Source: Dillenia suffruticosa (taxonomy: Eukaryota; Streptophyta; Magnoliopsida; Dilleniales; Dilleniaceae). Taken from it: 64,000 nt of DNA. The stretch's first letter is position 1. Every line of letters starts with the position of its first letter. A program made the position numbers and the translations under genes. The notes beneath the pieces were generated by a model. The model ran no database searches. It worked only from the letters and a program-made list of their open reading frames with translations, and was not told where the DNA came from. This document shows, piece by piece, positions 61,360-64,000 of the stretch. The stretch spans positions 27,145,056 through 27,209,055 of the forward strand of contig JAVTVX010000010.1 of the NCBI GenBank assembly GCA_033439265.1, in the 5' to 3' direction.

Positions 61360-63120
61360 CATTACAAAAAAAACACGATTTTAGTGATGAAAAAAATTTA
61401 TAGTTATTTTGCGACAAATTTAACAATGAAAAATTTTTTGTCACTATTTTGCAACGGATTTAGCGAAAAAATATATTTGTGGCTAAATTAGCAATGAAAA
61501 TATTATTCGTGGTAAAATTCGTCGCTAATTGGCGATGAAACTTTTTTATGGCTAAATTCGTCGCTAATTGGCAATGAAAAATCTTTCATTGTAAAATTCG
61601 TCACTAATTAGCGACAAATACAAAACTCATGGCTAAATTTTGCCACGAATACTGTTATCCGTCACTAAATTTTGCGATGAAAAATTTTCGTCTCAAAATT
61701 CGTCGCGAATTAGCTACAAAAATTTTTCATCGCTAAATTCATCACTAATTAGTTACAAAAAATTATTTGTCACAAAATTTAGCAACGAACGTGAAAATTC
61801 ATAGCTAAATTCGTCACTAATTAGCCACAAAAAATATTTGTGGCAAAATACGTCACTAATTAGTTAAAAAAATTATTCGTAGGTAAATTTGTCACTAATT
61901 TATTATCAATATTTTAAAATTTGTAACTAATTTCGTAATTAAATTTCTTCTATACTCTAATAGGAAAAATTTTCAACCGTGTCTACTCTGAATAACGAAA
62001 TCGAATTGAATATATAATAAATATTACAATTCTTATCAAATTGACAATTTTCAATAATAAATAATTCAACCAATCTGTAACAAATAATTTTCAATAAATT
62101 GCGACTATCGAGTTCACCCACAATATTTTTTATGTTCTACATACGTTCGCTTCTCTCATATAGCTGAATTATTTAAAAGTTTAGTTGTTAATCTTCATTT
62201 CTTATCGTCATCAGCAAGGAAGACAATAAATCATAAATCCATGTTCGGTAATCTATCTCGTATGGTAAGTAGATCAAACAATAGTTTTCGGAAAACAATG
62301 GTAGTAAGATGGATAGCTACTGATAGATAGCTGTCCATTTATAGATTTTTATATGGTTTCAAAAAATATAAAAAGGAAAAGAAAAAAAATAATAAGAGAA
62401 TAAAATAAAAAAAATAAGAGAATAAAATATAATATGTTAATTTAAAAAAGGATTAATTTAGCGACAGAAATCCTAATCCGTCGCTAAAATTTATATATAT
62501 AATTAAATAAAATATAAATATAATATAATAATTAAATAAAAAATTAATTTAGTGATGGATCGGGATTTCCGTCGCTAAATTGTGGGATGGAAATGCAAAT
62601 TCACCACTAAATTTTATATATATAATCAAATCAAATATAATATTAATATAATAATTAAATAAAAAATTAATTTAGTGACGGATTAGAGTTACCTTCGCTA
62701 AATTTAATGACGGAAAAGTCTATCTGTTGCTAAATTTTAAATATATAATAAAATAAAATAAAATATTAATATAATATTTAAATAAAAAATTAATTTAGCG
62801 ACGGAAATGCCTATCCATCGCTAAATTTTAAACATATAATTAAATAAAATATAATATTTAAATAAAAAATTAATCTAGTGAAGGATTAAGGTTTCCGTCA
62901 CTAAATTTAGCGACGGAAATCCCTATCTGTTGCAAAATTTTAAATATATAATAAAATTAAATAAAATATTAATATAATATTTAAATAAAAAATTAATTTA
63001 GCGACAGATTAGGATTTCCGTCGCTAAATTTAACGACAGAAATGCCCATCCGTTGCTAAATTTTAAATATATAATAAAATAAAATAAAATATTAATATAA
63101 TATTTAAATAAAAATTAATT
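61360..63120. mobile_element. CACTA-like non-autonomous element or its subterminal repeat arrays
   Basis: The left edge CATTACAAAAAAAACACGAT resembles the CACTACAAGAAAA end of plant CACTA elements. From there to about 61920 many TTAGCGAC / GTCGCTAA variants occur in both orientations. After a spacer, about six tandem units of roughly 80-125 bp (62450-63115) each pair such a motif with its inverted copy, then an ATATATAATAAAATAAAATA filler. No transposase is seen and the right end is not identifiable, so the span is approximate. Confidence 0.55.
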
Positions 63121-63560
63121 TAAAATAGCATTTTATTTTTTTATATTTTTTAATTTATATATTTTATATTTATTATATATTTTATTTATTATATTTTATA
63201 TTATTATATTTTCTATTTATTATATATATTTTATTTTTTAATTATTATATTAATATGATTTCTTGTTATAACATTTTATTTTATTTTTTAAGATCAATAT
63301 TAATTTATTTTTTAATTTATTAATTTATTTATTTTAATTTTGAATTTTTTATTTTTTTATTTTATAAAAAATTATCATATTAATGTTAATATATTTTATT
63401 TTTATTTTATCTTTAAAGAATAATATTAATATATTTTTTAATTCATTTCTTATTTTATTTTATCTTTTTTTGAAGAATAATATATTATTTTATATTAGTA
63501 TATTATTATTAAAAAAATGTTTGTGAAAGACAACAAGTAAAAAAAAAAAGAATATGACAG
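63121..63560. other. Extremely AT-rich stretch
   Basis: Nearly pure A/T with TTTTATTTTTTAATT-like repetition. No gene. Confidence 0.5.
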
Positions 63561-64000
63561 GTAATTCTTTGTGGTCTGATGGTTGTCGTGTTTCTTATAC
63601 TTTGTTGGTGTGCAAATTCGAGTCCCATGGGATTAAATGTCCCTCTCTTCCCCGCACTCAAAACTTATATTTGTACTTAGTAATTAAATATATATTATTG
63701 GATTTCAAAGAGAAAATAACAACCATTCTCCAAATGTACGGAGATGTAACAAATTCATTAAAGTGAATAAATTTTCATCTCTTTTTTTAGGAATTAGTTT
63801 TTGATACCACTAATGGTGAGTTTTGCTAAATTTTTATTTTGATATGCAATTCTAATCAATGTTGTCAAATGAATTCTACATTTATTCTACTCAAAATATT
63901 ACTATTCATTTTTGGTCATATACAGTAGCCTATAAATTGATCATAAAAGAATAAAAATTTTAAATTGTATCAATTTTTAAATTAAATTTAGTGAATTGTG
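63561..64000 (+). pseudogene. 3' end of a two-domain peptide gene joined to a tRNA-like SINE head
   Basis: From about 63637 to the window end the sequence matches the last part of the mature exon (CCCTCTCTTCCCCGCACTCA) and the 3' flank of genes C and D. Just before it, 63561-63636 has box-A-like TGGTCTGATGGTTGTCG and box-B-like AAATTCGAGTCCCA. It is a fossil fragment that shows the array continues beyond this window. Confidence 0.65.

Noticed and set aside
61360-63120. Regularly spaced inverted motifs as a CRISPR-like array
   Set aside because: Units are AT-rich, variable in spacing, and of a kind known from plant CACTA elements; the context is a plant nuclear genome.

Overview
This is nuclear DNA from a flowering plant, most likely a dicot. 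The evidence is intron-bearing plant gene families (nucleoredoxin 1, PLS-class PPR, LHW-type bHLH, Yippee-like), very AT-rich spacers, and plant-type mobile elements: SINE-like elements, PIF/Harbinger-like and hAT-like non-autonomous elements, CACTA-like subterminal repeats, L1 RNase H remnants and one broken Ty1/copia fossil. I cannot name the species. No rRNA, tRNA gene or CRISPR array was seen.

The left part (1-26 kb) is a normal gene neighbourhood. It holds a nucleoredoxin-1 gene (minus, four exons, 581 aa) with a truncated copy of its first exon about 3 kb upstream; an intronless 866-aa E+ class PPR gene (plus); a five-exon Cdc14/SIN-component-like ARM gene (minus, 301 aa); an LHW-clade bHLH gene (plus, ten coding exons, 838 aa) whose leader carries a uORF overlapping the main start codon; and a two-exon Yippee-like zinc protein gene (minus, 106 aa).

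The middle (26-35 kb) is gene-poor, AT-rich and full of repeat debris.

The right part (35-64 kb) is the most interesting. It is a tandem array of small secreted cysteine-rich peptide genes of the defensin-like/NCR-like (CS-alpha-beta) type. Five look intact: one single-domain gene at 35.3 kb and four two-domain genes at 40.3, 48.1, 54.3 and 58.7 kb, the latter with twelve cysteines in two consecutive six-cysteine modules. At least seven degenerate relics lie between and beyond them. Each intact gene has a signal-peptide exon, a short phase-1 intron filled by a CT microsatellite next to the splice donor, a mature-peptide exon, and a shared upstream cassette (AT-rich minisatellite, GTAAAGA-type block, TATA box). 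The array grew by duplication of blocks of about 7.8 kb. Because paralogous blocks can be compared, several mobile-element insertions can be read against their own empty sites. The array continues past the right edge of the window.

All gene models are by-eye translations and splice-site reading; identities rest on remembered family features, not on a search.
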